From Lethocerus indicus (lineage: Eukaryota > Arthropoda > Insecta > Hemiptera > Belostomatidae), in assembly GCA_019843655.1 (NCBI GenBank), contig JACDQD010000002.1:17321154-17385153 (forward strand): DNA of 64,000 nt. The letters are read 5' to 3'. The position numbers and the translations under genes were made by a program. Of the stretch, positions 24,066 to 37,540 are shown piece by piece; the stretch's first letter is position 1, and every line of letters begins with the position of its first letter. The notes beneath the pieces are model-generated. The model was not told the origin of the DNA, did no database searches, and worked only from the letters and a program-made list of their open reading frames with translations.

Positions 24066-24176
24066 AGTAGTCCACGCCAAGTGGACCATCCATTTATGTT
24101 GAAGAGACCTGCACTTCCTTTGTTTTCTAAAAGTCAAATTAGGAACGTAAACCTGCAGTCTCTTAGACGGACTACT
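24066..24176. repeat. Nested inverted repeat (about 110-nt foldback)
   Basis: The outer arms AGTAGTCC (24066-24073) and GGACTACT (24169-24176) enclose AAGAGACCTGCA (24102-24113) and TGCAGTCTCTT (24154-24164), which pair with a single bulged base. Inside, TTCCT can pair with AGGAA. The size is in the range of a small-RNA precursor, but the stem has a large asymmetric loop, so a microRNA is unlikely. Confidence 0.5.
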
Positions 24177-26070
24177 CTATAGGGGTAGTAATTTTTTACA
24201 TAAATATAATAATATATAGCAATTGAAGTCGTTAACTATGATAACACCACGCAATATAAATGAATCAAAAATATATACCGTATGCTTCATTTATTTATAT
24301 TTATTTGCGCCTTGAACCGGTCATAGAAGAGGTCCGCTAATTAATATGGGAGAGTACTACGTTGGTGTCACGACAACTCCTTTCAATTCGATCCGGGCAA
24401 TGGGATCGGCATTATTCTAAAAGTCCGGTGATTGACGTCATGAAAAAGCAATCCCTATATTAGCCCGGAAGGGAACGATGAGAGGACGGAGAGAAAAGAA
24501 AGGAGAATAGAGAAAGAGAGACATATAGGAGAGCAGGAGGAAGGGAAGTAGAAGGCGGTAGAGAGGGTTAACGTTATTGTAACTGTAGGAAGAGTTCCAT
24601 TACCTGATCACTACCTCAATTCACTTAAGTAATATATCCATTCGATACCAGTGCGGGATTAAAAGTGGGCCGTCGGGAGGTAGGGAGAAAGAGAGAGAAA
24701 GAGAATGATGGGGTGGTTGACGTAGCACCCACAATAAAGAAGCAACAGACAGGCCGGCATCATATTAATCGAACGCCCATCAACCGGGGTAATGGCCCGT
24801 GCACGCTAACTGGATAATGAACTGTGGAAATTTTCATTCCTATAGGTTACGGTTCAAATGTACAATAAAAGTCCTTTATAATCTTAAAGTACGTTCGGCA
24901 CTGGTCTTAATAAATAATAGGTAAACTTTGATAAACCTTTCGAGATAGAAAATTACTTTTCATTTTATTATATACCAGAACAAAATTAAGTCGGTTGCTT
25001 AAATAATGAAAACATGTTCAATTCTCATTTGCTTGTGAATACGCTAGTAAATGACCAATATATCAAATATTTGAATGTTGATCGTATCCTGAGAACCTAA
25101 TTAAGTGTCAAATGAAGATGAGGCTTTGACGCATAAGATTAGCGGGGGCAATGTTATTGAATTCGCACATCTTTTTTCGCGCACCTTCGGGCATTGTATT
25201 GATTTTAATTTGAAGCTAAACGACTCTCCGCCTCCGGCTATTGTGTTTTGCTGCGATCTGCTCTTTCCTTTCTCCGAAATTAAATGAAAACCGGCTATTT
25301 CGGAATCAAAGGAGCTACCGGAAAAATGTCCCGTCCAGATTACAATTGTGTAATATGATAGAGAAAAAAACGTTTAGAGGGGCAGCGGTGCAGCCGTCCG
25401 GCGATTGGGTTAGTTTCAAGGGGCGCTCCCCTTCCTTCTTCTTTACGAGGAAAAGTGACGTTTCCTTCCCTTCAAAGAGTCAATCGGACATTCCGAGCGG
25501 AGTTGTCGAAGAGAAATAAGAAAACGGGGGCGACAGTTAAACCAATCATCGTTCGTCCCACTTACGAAATAGATTAAGACAAAATGACTTCTGTTAAACA
25601 GGAATGGTACACCCAGTGTTATAATTACTGTTTTACCAATTAATTTTTAAATTGTATTTTACTTAATAATCTACTGGACACAACAACCACAGGGTAAATG
25701 GTACAATGACGGTAAATTTATCTACCTATATGATTGTCTCGGTAAAAGGAGATGAACCCTAGTGGTGATACTTTTTTGCTTGTTATCTGATGTCCTGTTG
25801 TCTGGGCTATTGCCTATGGGTGTTGGAATGTGGGGTGGGATAATGGACGGGTAACAGAGGAGAGAGTTTATACATTAATAACGAAGAGTTTTTAAGGCAT
25901 TTCGCTGGGTACACCCGCCAGGCCTTAGAAAATGCCTTAGGAAGTGTCAAATGCATCGAAGGCTCAAGAAACGATCGGACGTTGAGCCTGACATGAGGAG
26001 AGGGTCTCCTTTATCCTTTTTCGAGAATGCGCGTCCTCGGCCCCGGCGGCAGGCTGAGTGCACCCTCCGT
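24177..26070. other. Gene-free stretch
   Basis: AT-rich DNA with purine-rich GAGAGAAAAG tracts at about 24480-24560 and 24680-24705. A modest GC block lies at 25370-25530. No gene, RNA or transposon was recognised. Confidence 0.55.
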
Positions 26071-26161
26071 CCCCCCCCCCCCCCACGCCCTAGGCCCCAT
26101 TCCGGGTGCAAACTCGGGCTAGTCGGGGGTCGGTGGGCAATACGATTGTGGGGGGGGGGGG
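26071..26161. repeat. C14 and G12 homopolymers facing each other
   Basis: C14 (26071-26084) and G12 (26150-26161) lie 65 bp apart and are complementary, in a GC-rich island (about 25980-26240). Together they could form a very stable hairpin stem. The G run alone can form a quadruplex. Homopolymer lengths are prone to sequencing error. Confidence 0.85.
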
Positions 26162-28100
26162 AGAGTAATGGCCTGGAGGCGGACTCGGGGTAGAGGAAGA
26201 GTCCCGTGTATTCCTGTGGGAACTCCTCTCCCGTCACACTCTCTTTTTCTCTTTCTCTCTGCTCCTCCGGCTCGAATGTAGTAAAGGGAGAGGACGAGGC
26301 TAAGTATTGATTGAGTCTCGTCGCACTCTCTCTTTCTCTCCCCTGCGGGACCGGCTATGGTAGTGTCATCAGCTTTCGATGCCTGGCTATCAATCTCTAT
26401 AGGAGACCTTTATGTGACGGTCATTACGGAGTGTGCGGGTCTTCGAGGGGAGGACGGCGCTCCACCAATCGGCCCATCTACGATGTAATCACCCTTACCG
26501 TCACTTGTATTCTTCTTCCCAGCGGCGAGGGAAAAATCCTCTTTCAGAACTTCAAAGATGTCCCTCTTGGGTACTAAACTATAAAGGGGAGTAATATACG
26601 ACAAAGTCATTTTAATTAAATCCGATAAAATTACAGAATTATTCGCCTCGAAACGCCTTACCCTATTCTGAAATTAAATATAGTATCAGTTGATAGCTCA
26701 GTGGATGTATAGGCTTATTTTCCACTTAACCGGGGTATTGGGAAACTCACATTATGGAGAGGTCGGGATGTTATTTCAGGTGTCAGCAGTTTCCGATTCA
26801 CTTGTGTCTGGGTCCAACAGCCCCACGGCCCCAACTTCACATAAACTGCAGCCTAATAAATACTGAGGTTCGACATTACATATCGCGGGCAATCAGTAAT
26901 TCATTGAATGTTAGGCCTGAAATTTTAGTCAATCAAAAATCCGCAACACAAATTAACACAATGGAAACCGGGTAAATACAATTCGAAACGTATTTCTCAT
27001 GTTAACACCAATCTCAGAATATCCGAGAGATATAAGATATATGGATTCCAAGTGAGGAAGGGAGTTGGATTTGGGGAGACACACGGGCCAAATGACGGGG
27101 GGAAGGGGGGAGTGTTAAAGTGATAATTTTGTCAAGTTGTGACATTAGCGCTTTACATTAAGACTCAAGTATAAGTTAACGCGATTACCGCTCCCGCCCT
27201 TCTGTTTAGAGTTGAAAGTTTAATTGGGAACATCTGTTAAATTAGGAACTAGGCTCGGGTTTCTGCACTGATTCCTTCTTTAAATACGATTGTAAATAAG
27301 CGTAATAACGAGAGTGATTTCGTTAAATTATTTCGACATTTAATTCCCTAATCATGTTCCAACTTGGATCCTAGCAGATGTTTAAGAAAATTCCTGAACC
27401 GATTTATTCTGTTTATCAGCCAGTTGCGGAATTTAGGAAGCGGTTTTTATGTTTAAAAGACCATTAATGCCAACGAGGGGCATAGAATTTAATGTCGATA
27501 ATGTTTTTAATTTATATCTCCGTAAGGATCGTTTTTCAGATTTTTTTTATCGAATTGTATCATAACATATATTAGTAGATATACAACTCTACTAGTTGAG
27601 ACACGTTAACCATTATTCAACAGTGTACAACCGAATCTTATAGATAGAATGTATTATTTAAAAGCCAGGTAGTAGGCACGTCTAACTAAATCGTATTTTG
27701 GGTTATAAAAGAGACGGGCGCCAGGTGAGACGGCCACAACTCCGGACCAATGCCCCAAACGACTGGCTTAATTGCGTTCACTTGTTTTGACACATTTTGA
27801 GTTCTCGATTACACGGCTTAATACGCAGGCGGCGCCGAGCGATGACCGTCCCCCATTTCGGGGAGATATCCCGCCGGGAATAACGGCATCAGAAAGAGAG
27901 TGGCCCCCCGATCCATTCCAGTTAAAAATACAACGGGTAATGAAAGGCAAACACGTGGTTCAAAACGAATGGAATCCCCCGGGCGACCGTCTTTTTCAAG
28001 CTCGACCTCCGGCCCCCCCTATATTCTTTACAAAGTGACGCGCGGGGAGTGAAACGAAACGTAAATTTAACCTGTACGCCATTTTATTAAAAAAAGAAAC
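26162..28100. other. Gene-free stretch with GC blocks at 26.2-26.5 and 27.7-28.0 kb
   Basis: The 27700-28040 block carries overlapping short frames on both strands. TAGCTCAGTGG at 26694-26704 matches a tRNA A box, but no B box or acceptor stem follows. CAGGTAG (Zelda-type) occurs at 27665. No gene was seen. Confidence 0.5.
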
Positions 28101-31100
28101 GCATTAAATATTGTTCCAAAGGCTAATTCTCGAGCCGGACGTGACGACCACAACAAATTCCAGTTATGAAAGCGAAAGACTAGTTTTGGTAACTGGAGAG
28201 CAAGGTGATTATTCCCATGATGTTTATTTTCGATTTGGTAACCAAGGCTCAACCGACCGAAAAAAAACAACTGAAAATGAAATTAAATTTGATTAATTAG
28301 GTCCTAATAATTATTTGAATCATACGTTTTGAATCATGAGTTCTGAACATATTGAAGATTATACCCATTTGAATTTTTTATAATGGATTGTTACTTTAGG
28401 AATTAAATTTCAGTTGTATTGTTCTAAAGTAGCTTTTAGAATTGAATGGGAAGGGCCTGTTTCCTGGCAAAATAAACAAACTCGGCATAAACTCGGAATA
28501 AATAGTTGGAGGAAACAGCACAGAACGCCACTTGTGGCATTCGTAAGTGTTGGCACAAGTAGAGTTGAAAGGGCGGGCGCACTATTTTTCATTCTTGAAA
28601 GGGGGAAGAGGCCGATCGATGCCGGGGTCGGAGGACCCTAAGTTCATTTCTGTCACTTGAGTGAAATACGGGAGTTTGAAGGGACCAATCTTACTTAGGA
28701 ACTGCCCCTTGGCTTTACCCCGACCTTGGGGCTCTTAACCTGTACTTGGTGGATCTCCAACAAGTCTAATGCGGCAAAAGGAATATCGGGTCATTCGCCA
28801 TAATTAAAAAAAAAATTAGTTTCTCTATTTTTTGACCGAATTATCTTATAATCTATCATAATTTCGAATAAAATCATTACAGTATAAGGACATACCGATA
28901 AAACACTAATTCTGAAGACGATATCTGTAACTACTTTTTTAGGAACTGCTGATGTGTTAAAAAATGTTGTTTTAAATTTAAAAGTATCTAATTATGATAA
29001 TCCAATAAATTGCATTCCACACTTAACACATTTATAACACATTCATTCATTATGTATATCGCTCCTGAATATATTATTGGACAATAAATTTCATTTCTTT
29101 TCTTTAATGGCATATCGCCGATGGTTCCACTTATGTGGTCGAATCCGTTAGCTTCAACGACCAATAGAGCTTCGAACATTAATTCGAATTATAGTTCCTG
29201 AAATGGACTGCTGTATTTTCTCGCACTTGACTATACCATCTAATATAAACGTTACTTCAATAAATAAAACGTAAATAGCTCCTGTAAACCGGTACATAAT
29301 AGCGATAAATGTATACGATAAACTAATACTTAAATATTATCAGTTGGACGAAATTCAAGTTAATCGGCCATTATCCACCGACTCGAGGCTCAAAAATGAT
29401 CTAATTTATTACATTAAATTCATGGTTTTCTGGTTAGAGGGACACTACTGTAAAGCGCCGAGTTTGTTCCAAGGGAGCGGGGCATAACGGGGGGCCGCGA
29501 GTATCGGAAATTGGTTAGACGCCGAATAAATTGAAACGGCACATTCTTTAGCGGACTTTTTTGAGAATAAAGAGAAAAGATATAGGGGGTCGGGGGTTGG
29601 GGCGAGGCCGCCTTTAAAGGGAGGGGAGCGGGCGCGGGGGATGTGTCTCATGGCGTTACAGGTGAGGGTGGAGAGAGGACGACATATTGCTTTAGGGGCG
29701 GCACTCCACTCAGCCTTTTGTATGTGAGACGCGCGCACGCACACCCGAGAGCGGGGCCCCCGCCATTCTCATTACGCGAATATGAGATACGAGATTGAGT
29801 TTTCTGCAATTTTCATCTAACGGGGCGTAAAATGCAGGCGATATTGTTCCTTTTGGTTTTATCCGATGCCAGGAACAGGCAAGCCGACTACTTCTGACAC
29901 GGCCCAAGTCCCTCTTCCGAATAGCCTACTATATGTGTCATTTATCATCCTTTTATTTATATTTCAATCACGATCGTGAAAATTATTCATTGACCGCTAT
30001 CTTTTGCCAGACATCCATTTCACTTATAATAAGATAATCGTGTTCTCTTGCGCAGTTTCAATTCGATTACTTGTTTGAATTTAAAGGTAAATTTAAATAA
30101 AATGGTATTAGTATTAATTTGTGAAATATCAAATGTACGTTTTTCAACCATCTTGAAAGGCTTGAAAGGGGTTTTCACCCATTATCCGTGGCTCCACTGT
30201 TTACACACCAAAGATTGTACGCTCATTAGCTGATAATATTATGTGTTCTCGTGATATTATTACCCACGGCCTCGCTTTGCTGCCCAATTAATTAACATCA
30301 ATGATACAATGTCTCAGTTAAATTCTATATGAATGCATAGTTTTGTTTCATTTAACTCATTTTTACTGTGCGCTTAGTTGAATTAAATTTTAATTCGTTA
30401 AATTCGCTTTAATGATAATTCAAGTGAAACGAAGAGGAAGAAAATAATAATTATTCACAAAGCACTATTTTCAAATATCCAAAAACATTAAAATAGTTAA
30501 AAATTGCTAGAGAGAAGGAAGAGTGTTTGTATTGTAATATTATCACCCCTGTGATATAGCGCCTCCTTTATGTGTTATTCAAGTTTTTTAGATATCCAAT
30601 AATACCGGCGGATTATGGACCAACGGTCACACTACCAATATTACAACTAGGGTGTACCAATATTATAAACTTTAAATAATATGAACTGTAAATCTAATTA
30701 TGAAAGTCACATTTGTTATCGGTTATATAAAATGGAGCATTAATTTGTTTAAGAACAAATTACCTTTCCGAGGTATACCAATTTACTCGTATTCCAACGG
30801 CTCCCTCACGAGCAATTCGAAACAACACACTATAATAAGGTCCCTACTCTAAACAGATTCTAAGGCCTCGTAAATTTACATCATAAGGGTTTCCTGTATT
30901 GCACATTTGGGAGTTGGCTATTTTCAGGGGTCTTCTTTATGAGCCTGAATTACCGCTTCCGTTCCCGCAGTGCTAATTCAGAAGCAAACTACAAGAGACC
31001 AGCCCAAAATCCCCAAAGAGAGCAGCAACAGCAATATATAAAAAAAATGAATAGTACACTATTTCATTACGAAATATATACTGCATTAAGACAATGAAAG

Positions 31101-31430
31101 ATAACGTCTAATCATTTACTGTGTCATTTTCAGATTTTTGTGGCTATCAACCGAAGCGTCTCAATACAACGAAGCAATACCTTAAAACAGTTACTGTGGT
31201 ACCTGTATCCGTTTGGAGCTATCATTGAAATATTAAGGTGGCGTTTAGTTTCAATTGTTGTATTCATGTTGGAGTGTCTCTTGCCAGGTATTTCCTCGAT
31301 TGCCTCCAGCCATTGGAGGTGTCTCAGTGGGTCCTTTAATATTGCCGTTATTTTCAATACTACAAATCAATAAAACTCTGGGTGGAAATAAATGACTTTC
31401 CGGTAGTATATGATGTATGTATGTATATAT
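28101..31430. other. Long AT-rich gene-free stretch with GC block at 29.45-29.77 kb
   Basis: Apart from the G-rich block near 29.6 kb, which carries a G-quadruplex motif at 29619-29640, this is AT-rich DNA. Frames here are under 100 codons and show no domains. No RNA gene or transposon was recognised. Confidence 0.5.
29619..29640 (+). other. Potential G-quadruplex
   Basis: Four G runs of 3, 4, 3 and 5 are separated by loops A, AGC and CGC. More G runs lie just upstream (29585-29602). Confidence 0.6.
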
Positions 31431-32331
31431 AAATATCATTTGGCCCACCGGTTCCATGGGGAATAAGCCGGAAGCTTAACGCCCGGCCGTAACTTGGGGC
31501 CAGCAGCAATCGGCACAGGATAATAATAAATGTGGCGATGTAGGGGGCGTGCTCCCATAAGAAGGAGAGGGCCCAGAGGACCTATGTGTCCGACTTGACG
31601 AATGTCCCGAAGTTAAACATTACCTCTGAGCAACCGAAGGCCAAAGGGCCCTTACGCTTCCCAGTTTGGCGATTCCTCGACTCGAGATCCCAATAAAAAC
31701 AAGCTTGCGGTTAAAGCGGCCATCAATAAGTGGCAATACCGTGTTAGTTAATGTAACATCGAATTAATCTCGATCGAATAAGCTAAAATAGAAGAACTCA
31801 GGATTTGGTTGATTGTAGAGATTCTTTATCTTAAGCAACCGTCCCGTGTAAATAGTTTACCGGTTTTCACCTCGATGAAAAAAGCAGTACACAGATCACA
31901 CAAAACGTATGCCTGCGATATCGATAAATGATTAAATGAACTTTCAACCCGAATTTGTCAATGCCCTATTATCTACTCTATTTGAAACAAATGAGAAGTG
32001 GGACTAGAATCGCCAGGACCACGATGACCGTACTATAATGTTTCATTTCGCCGTCCCGAAGAATAATTTAAAATCGTTCAAGTACTACATACTTTGAGAA
32101 TAAAAGCATTTTGGAGACAAATTTGAGCGTCAGAGATGTTACACCCAGCAGCCCGGAAGAAAGTTGAAGTAAAAGAGACGGTGTAAAAAGGGCGAAAGTG
32201 CGGTGGAACATCCGGTGGGTGGCTCCCACTTATACCTTATGACAATTGCTCTCCTGCCCCGGCCGCATACACTAATGCGTTTCACTTTACCTTTTCCCTC
32301 CGTCCTCCTCTTCCGAAAACGGTTATGTCTC

Positions 32332-32362
32332 GGGTGGGTAGGAGGGGCCCGTGGGATGCGGG
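32332..32362 (+). other. Potential G-quadruplex
   Basis: Five G runs (3, 3, 4, 3 and 3) with loops of at most 5 nt lie in the 32.2-32.6 kb GC block. Confidence 0.55.
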
Positions 32363-33359
32363 CACGGTGTTCACGCACGCTTACACTCCGCCACCTATGG
32401 GGCTACGCTCCATTTCCATACTCCCCTGTTTCGGAGCAAATGTGCCATCGACACCGGCCCCGATGTCCTTTTACTTCTCCCCCCCCCCTCCGGCCACCAC
32501 TGTAACGTTCCCACCCCGTACGATCCGCCTCATGTCCGACCTCCTCGACGAATGGCATCCGCGCCCTTTTATTTCAATACGCCACGTTTGGATATCGACA
32601 CTGCAGAACATACCGATCCGTTACACCTATAATGCCCAGCATGAAAACTGTAAGAATAAAAAACCTTTGGTCCCGAGGATAATATTTTCTTACAAACATA
32701 ACGCGATATTATGTTTATATTTAATTTTGGTTAATAAAATTAAAACACGGTCCACCCGTATCGGTATTTAATCTCAAAATCTCTATTCATACTACTTATA
32801 ATGCCGTAAACACTCATAATAAATACCATACAAATTGCATTCGTTTGGGTAATAATGTGAGTAATTTTCAATAATGAACTTTAGTACGATTGTACCGATT
32901 TTAAAATAAAATCGACCCGGCGAAGCCGCGAGGATCCTTGGAAAGTTCGGATCGAATGTCTGTTCGGAGAAAAGCCGGGTTATTCACCCGAGATGTGTCG
33001 ACCGCAAATGGAATATGATGCCGGGGAAGGCGAGGAGATTTGCGATTCAAATTCCGAGAAGTGCATGATTGGGTATTGTTCTTCGGGATCTCTTTTTCCG
33101 CCGTGTCCCCCCCCCACCCCCGTAATCAAATATCGTTCTCTTTTCGGTGGGGCGGAAATGGGAGTCGCGAGATTAGAGACAAAGTAGGAAGGAGGGCGAC
33201 CATCCCAGGTGGGACCGGGAGCCGGCATTAGGGGAGGTCCCAGTGCGAGGGGAATGGAGTGGAGGAGGAGAAGGAGAAGGGGAGGGGGCCGGGAGAAGGA
33301 AAGGAGAGAAGAACGGCTGTGGAGGAGGGAGAGCCGATAGCGAGACGACGTTAGCCGGC

Positions 33360-33379
33360 ACTGCCGGCGGTCCGGCAGT
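33360..33379. repeat. Perfect 8-bp GC hairpin
   Basis: ACTGCCGG (33360-33367) pairs with CCGGCAGT (33372-33379) around a CGGT loop at the edge of a GC-rich block. Confidence 0.8.
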
Positions 33380-34165
33380 TGCATTTTAAACAGGCCCCAC
33401 TACCCTACACCGTCAATTTAAAACAGAAAATTGGCTCGATTTTATTTCCTTAGCCCAGTTTTATCCGGTGGAAGCTTTGTTTTTAAGACAAAAGCGGTTT
33501 TATTTTGAATACGGAAATCCTGGTTGATAAAATTAGAACTGACAATGTTGGGTACAAGCATTTTTCATATACCTTCTGCATTTCCTAATGTATTTAACGT
33601 TATTTTAAATATTGCCTACGAAAGAACCGAGTTATTTACAAAACATGCATTTTATACACTCTTAGTACACTCTTCAGGCACTTTTTTCTCGTAATTTCGG
33701 TTTTCAGGTTAATACAGAGTAGGACACACTTACCCTGCTACATTATTGGTATTTATGAACAAAAAATGAATGTACGAAATGTATGAACAAAAATTAACTT
33801 CTCGGATATGGTGTTTTCGGATTCACAAATGTACACCGTTTGGATTTAATGTTAATATATCCACGAGCGAAATATAATAGTGTGACAGTTCGAATATAAT
33901 AATGAAATTAAGAGATTAATAAAATACGACCCAGAGTTGGAAGAATGCCTGCCGGGTAGGGACGATAGGAAAGGGTAGGTTTCGAATATCCATTCTGTAG
34001 CTCGATTACGGGTGGATGAATGCGGAAAATAGGCGTACAGAGGGGAAGGGGGCGACTTATCGGGGGAGGGTGGCACAGCAATCGTCGCGTTTGACCGATT
34101 TTCTGACGCGGAGGGGGTGGCGCGGCCCTGTTCGGGGGTTATCAGAGACTGGCCAGCAACACCCA

Positions 34166-34186
34166 CCCCAACCCCACCCCCACCCC
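34166..34186 (-). other. Potential G-quadruplex (minus strand)
   Basis: Four C runs of 4, 4, 5 and 4 on the plus strand, separated by AA, A and A, give an ideal tight quadruplex motif on the minus strand, with i-motif potential on the plus strand. Confidence 0.7.
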
Positions 34187-34749
34187 ACCATCACCCGCCA
34201 TATCTCTCTCTCAGATAACCGCCCCCGCCGCCCCCAACCATTACCCGAACCACTCCTCCCATCTATCATGCTATCGCCTTCTCTTCAGGCTCTGTACACC
34301 CCTCAGCGCGGCGCTTAATTAATAAATCCGAATCGAACGAATAACCAAAATATAGCAGTCTATATACGCATATTCTCGGTTCACGCTGTCCGAGTTTATT
34401 GACCGCCCGGTCTACCCGGCAATTTTGACCGTTTGCAGCAAAGTTCAGGAAGCTTCTAATAAAAACGCTTCGGGGCAATAGGTCCACCTACCTAGTTTAT
34501 AAATTAACCCTCCCTTTTATAACTTTTCCACGCCGGGTCGGATGACATATTGTGGGGTAAGCGGAAAATTTGGAACGGCGTAAGGGAACCTTTTTACTTC
34601 CCCCGTAGGGAAACAGCGCTTTAACCTAATAAGCTCGGCAGTAAAACTTGATCTCGCCGAATATAAAATCCGCCGTATAAAAGAATTAAACTACATTGTA
34701 AAGAAAGGTCCAATTACTGGGATCTTGTTTACTGGGTAAGGGTCTGTTC

Positions 34750-34834
34750 GGGGAAAAGAAGGGAGGGGGTGATGGAGGGGGAGTAGGAGGAGGCGGAGGC
34801 GGTGGAGGAGGAGGGACGGAAGTGGAGTTTGATG
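34750..34834 (+). other. G-quadruplex motif and (GGA)n tract
   Basis: G runs of 4, 3, 5 and 5 at 34750-34781 with loops of 7, 1 and 7 fit the canonical quadruplex pattern. The downstream GGAGGAGGCGGAGGCGGTGG region is also quadruplex-prone. Confidence 0.55.
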
Positions 34835-35280
34835 CCTCCGGGGGGAGGAAGAGAGAGTTCGATGGAGAAAATCCGGTATCGGATCCGAAGCGCGCCCGAC
34901 TCCTTTCTCCTCTTTTATAACCCTTGTGTTTTATGAGCATTAACTATTCAACTGATGCCCTCATTTGACGCTCCCCGGAGCTTTTCGGGGGCGCGCCCGA
35001 GCCGAACCGGGACTCGAAGAACAATTTGTGCTGACGGTTTCATCAGTATAGCAATTGCCTCTTTAGTAGTGGCCCCCCCTCGGCCCCAAAACTCCGGCCC
35101 TCATTCTTTCTTCAAAACACAATGAAGGTAATAATAGTTTTACTACCGCCGGCCCCTCCACCAGCGCCACTCTTCGTCATCCCCCGCAGGCTCCCTCCTC
35201 AACCCTCCTGACAAAGCTCTTTCCATCCCCTCCCCCATTATCGGCCGGCCGGCACTTTTTTAGCCCAGCAGTAATCAAAT

Positions 35281-37540
35281 TGAGATTTGTTTTTAAAGTT
35301 ATATTTTAATTCTATCATCGTTGGTAATAAGATTTCTACGCGAAATATAATTATTTCGTAAATAAATGTTTAAGAAGAAATATGAAGATTTAAACTAATG
35401 CTTTAAAATTTATACGTTACAAATCTTGGTTACAGTGATTTATATTTTACTGCATTGTACGAGTCAGACTAAATTTGTCCAATTTTCATTTAAATAACTT
35501 TGTCTCCTATCTTTTTTTAAACACTTTTCGTGTGTTTCTATTATATTTTTCCCATAGAATTCTTTGCATAGCATTAATCCATATTGTGGCATATTATTTT
35601 GTTATTATTCCTAATTTACGCATCAGTATATTATAGACGGGTTTTTTTATAATTTGCTAATTTATTACAATAAATTGGGGCACCGCGTGAATATAATTTT
35701 TTTTATTTCAGCGAATTAAAACTCAAACTTCGGAATCAGTTTCTGTTTTGCTGAGCGTCCGAGATTGGACTAAAGTTTCCTTAAGGATTTGCAGTGATGA
35801 CGGACCTCTGATATTGGGGCGGAGTATAGCTATAGTTTAGTATGTGTTGGTGTTTGCAGTGGTGTGGGTTAGCCGGTCCATTACTCCCGGGCTGTTGGCC
35901 GGAGCTGGCGGTCCCGCGGCCCGCGCCGAACAGAAGCAATTACAGCGGGACACAGGCACTAATGGCTTATTCACCGCCGCGCCAATGATGGATAGGCCCG
36001 ACCCGGGCCCATCCTTCTCCGACTCGCACGCCGGCGCCTCTTACTGCACATAATTACACTGCCGTTCGTTCCCTACCAAATAGGAGGCGGCCACAGTAGG
36101 ACCCCGGACCTACTAACATTCTAACGACGGCGCCGAGAGTTCTCGGACATTCTGTACGGGAAGGTGCACTATTAGGATCTGCTGTGACCGACCTCGGCAT
36201 TTCATCATCGGTATAATAAGATATCGACTCAACAGAGAGTGGAGTCTAAATATTCATTTATCGATATTGACAGTAATATTCATCGTTAATATTGAAATAA
36301 TTTATTATTGCCTGTTTTTATCAATTGTGTCTATTGTTCATATTTTTCGGGTAGTAGTAAGAACTTTGGCTGAATATTTCAAATCTCTTTTCCTAGACTC
36401 TTACAAAGACTGAATTTCAAAATCGATTACAATTGTACCTGCAATACCGTTTCCTTTCGGTAGCGAACATTTTTAACAAAATAAACCGAAAAATAACTTG
36501 CCCGAAACTGTCGCATCTCATACATAATTAATACCAACAAACAAACTGCACAAACGCCGGCCCAGCGCAGTGGCATATTATGAACACATTATAGCCGAAG
36601 TTCCTATAAGTTAGCCCTCATAAATATACATGGTCTGTGGCGTTGACTAATGTATGCGGAATATGGGGCGCGGTGAGAGTGAGAGGGGCCTGGTAAATGA
36701 AGGTTCTGTTTGTTTTGTGTCACCATTTCTGAGGGTTGAGAGCGCTCACTAGACCGGGCCTCTCACACCCACCCGCCACACAACCGAGGATTTCCTCCGC
36801 CCGCTCAAATTACCGACCTTCGAAAAATAGGGGGACGGTGGTCTTGTCTCGACGGCGCTCACCTATATATTTATTTTCAAATTTGAAATTTGGCATAAAC
36901 GTGCAATTAGGCCTAGCCAACACTGGCTGGATATGTATACTCCGACTCTCTTGCGATAGTTCGTAAAATTAAAATAGACAAACACAATAATAAGGACCCT
37001 TAAAATGTACATGGTTTTCACGTTCTTTTGAACATGTTTCTACAGACCTCCGAATGTTAACTTGTAATTTTTTAGGAAATTAATAAAATGTGTTTCGTTA
37101 CACCTTCCCGCGTTGCAGGTAGAAACTGCGTTCGGAGGGTGAGAAAATAAAAGACATTTCTATAAGTCATGACTCGACCGGTGAGAGAATCGGTGAGCGG
37201 TCGATGGGGAGAAATAGTGGTATTTCTGCGGTCGGTGCTGTGTTTGTGCCCCCGGGGCCAGTTTCATGCTCATCCAATTAGTTAATGTGGCCGGCCCCCT
37301 TGTACGCCGGGACCGTCTCATATTCTAAGCCCCCCTCCTCCGGGCCACTTCGACTTGTTGGCCCTCGCCCCCGTCCCAGTTATTTCGTCCCTGACTCCCC
37401 TATTAATATAATGGCCCTGCCAGTCGGCTACAGATTCTTAGTTCCGCCCGCTTCAGTTTCCAGAACAAATTAATATCTGCCTCCGACAATATCCCTGCTG
37501 CGCCCTGTCCAAATCGGGTTTGTTTCATATCAAATACCGA
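35281..37540. other. Gene-free stretch with GC blocks at 35.85-36.17 and 36.7-37.5 kb
   Basis: A good plus-strand acceptor-like sequence (pyrimidine run ending CAG at 35709-35711) is followed by a 43-codon open frame but no convincing donor, so no exon is called. CCTTCCCGCGTTGCAG|GTAG at 37105-37120 resembles an acceptor abutting a weak donor. No gene was recognised. Confidence 0.45.

Larger units (their letters stand above)
31440..33420. other. Series of GC blocks (31.5, 32.2-32.6, 32.9-33.4 kb)
   Basis: Three GC-richer blocks are separated by AT-rich DNA. Overlapping frames up to 148 codons at 32139-32771 and 134 codons at 32980-33384 occur on both strands and look composition-driven. A purine tract of GGAGGAGAAGGAG type lies at about 33259-33310. 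A C9-A-C5 run is at 33107-33121. Confidence 0.5.
33421..35280. other. AT-rich lead-in then GC blocks (33.9-35.3 kb)
   Basis: TATGAACAAAAA is repeated near 33757 and 33782 in the AT-rich part. Two G-quadruplex motifs and a (GGA)n tract lie in the GC-rich part. A CGGCCGGCCGG palindrome occurs at 35242-35252. No gene was recognised. Confidence 0.5.

Noticed and set aside
26694..26704. tRNA A-box-like TAGCTCAGTGG
   Set aside because: No B box (GGTTCNANNCC) at the right distance and no acceptor stem.
35700..35850. Plus-strand acceptor-like site with a 43-codon open frame
   Set aside because: No convincing donor ends the frame and it is opposite in strand to the ratchet pair, so no exon was called.
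37105..37126. GTTGCAG|GTAG acceptor-donor juxtaposition (plus)
   Set aside because: The donor GTAGAA is poor and there is no branch motif; not comparable with the two minus-strand sites. The same holds for 5470-5485 and 49099-49120.
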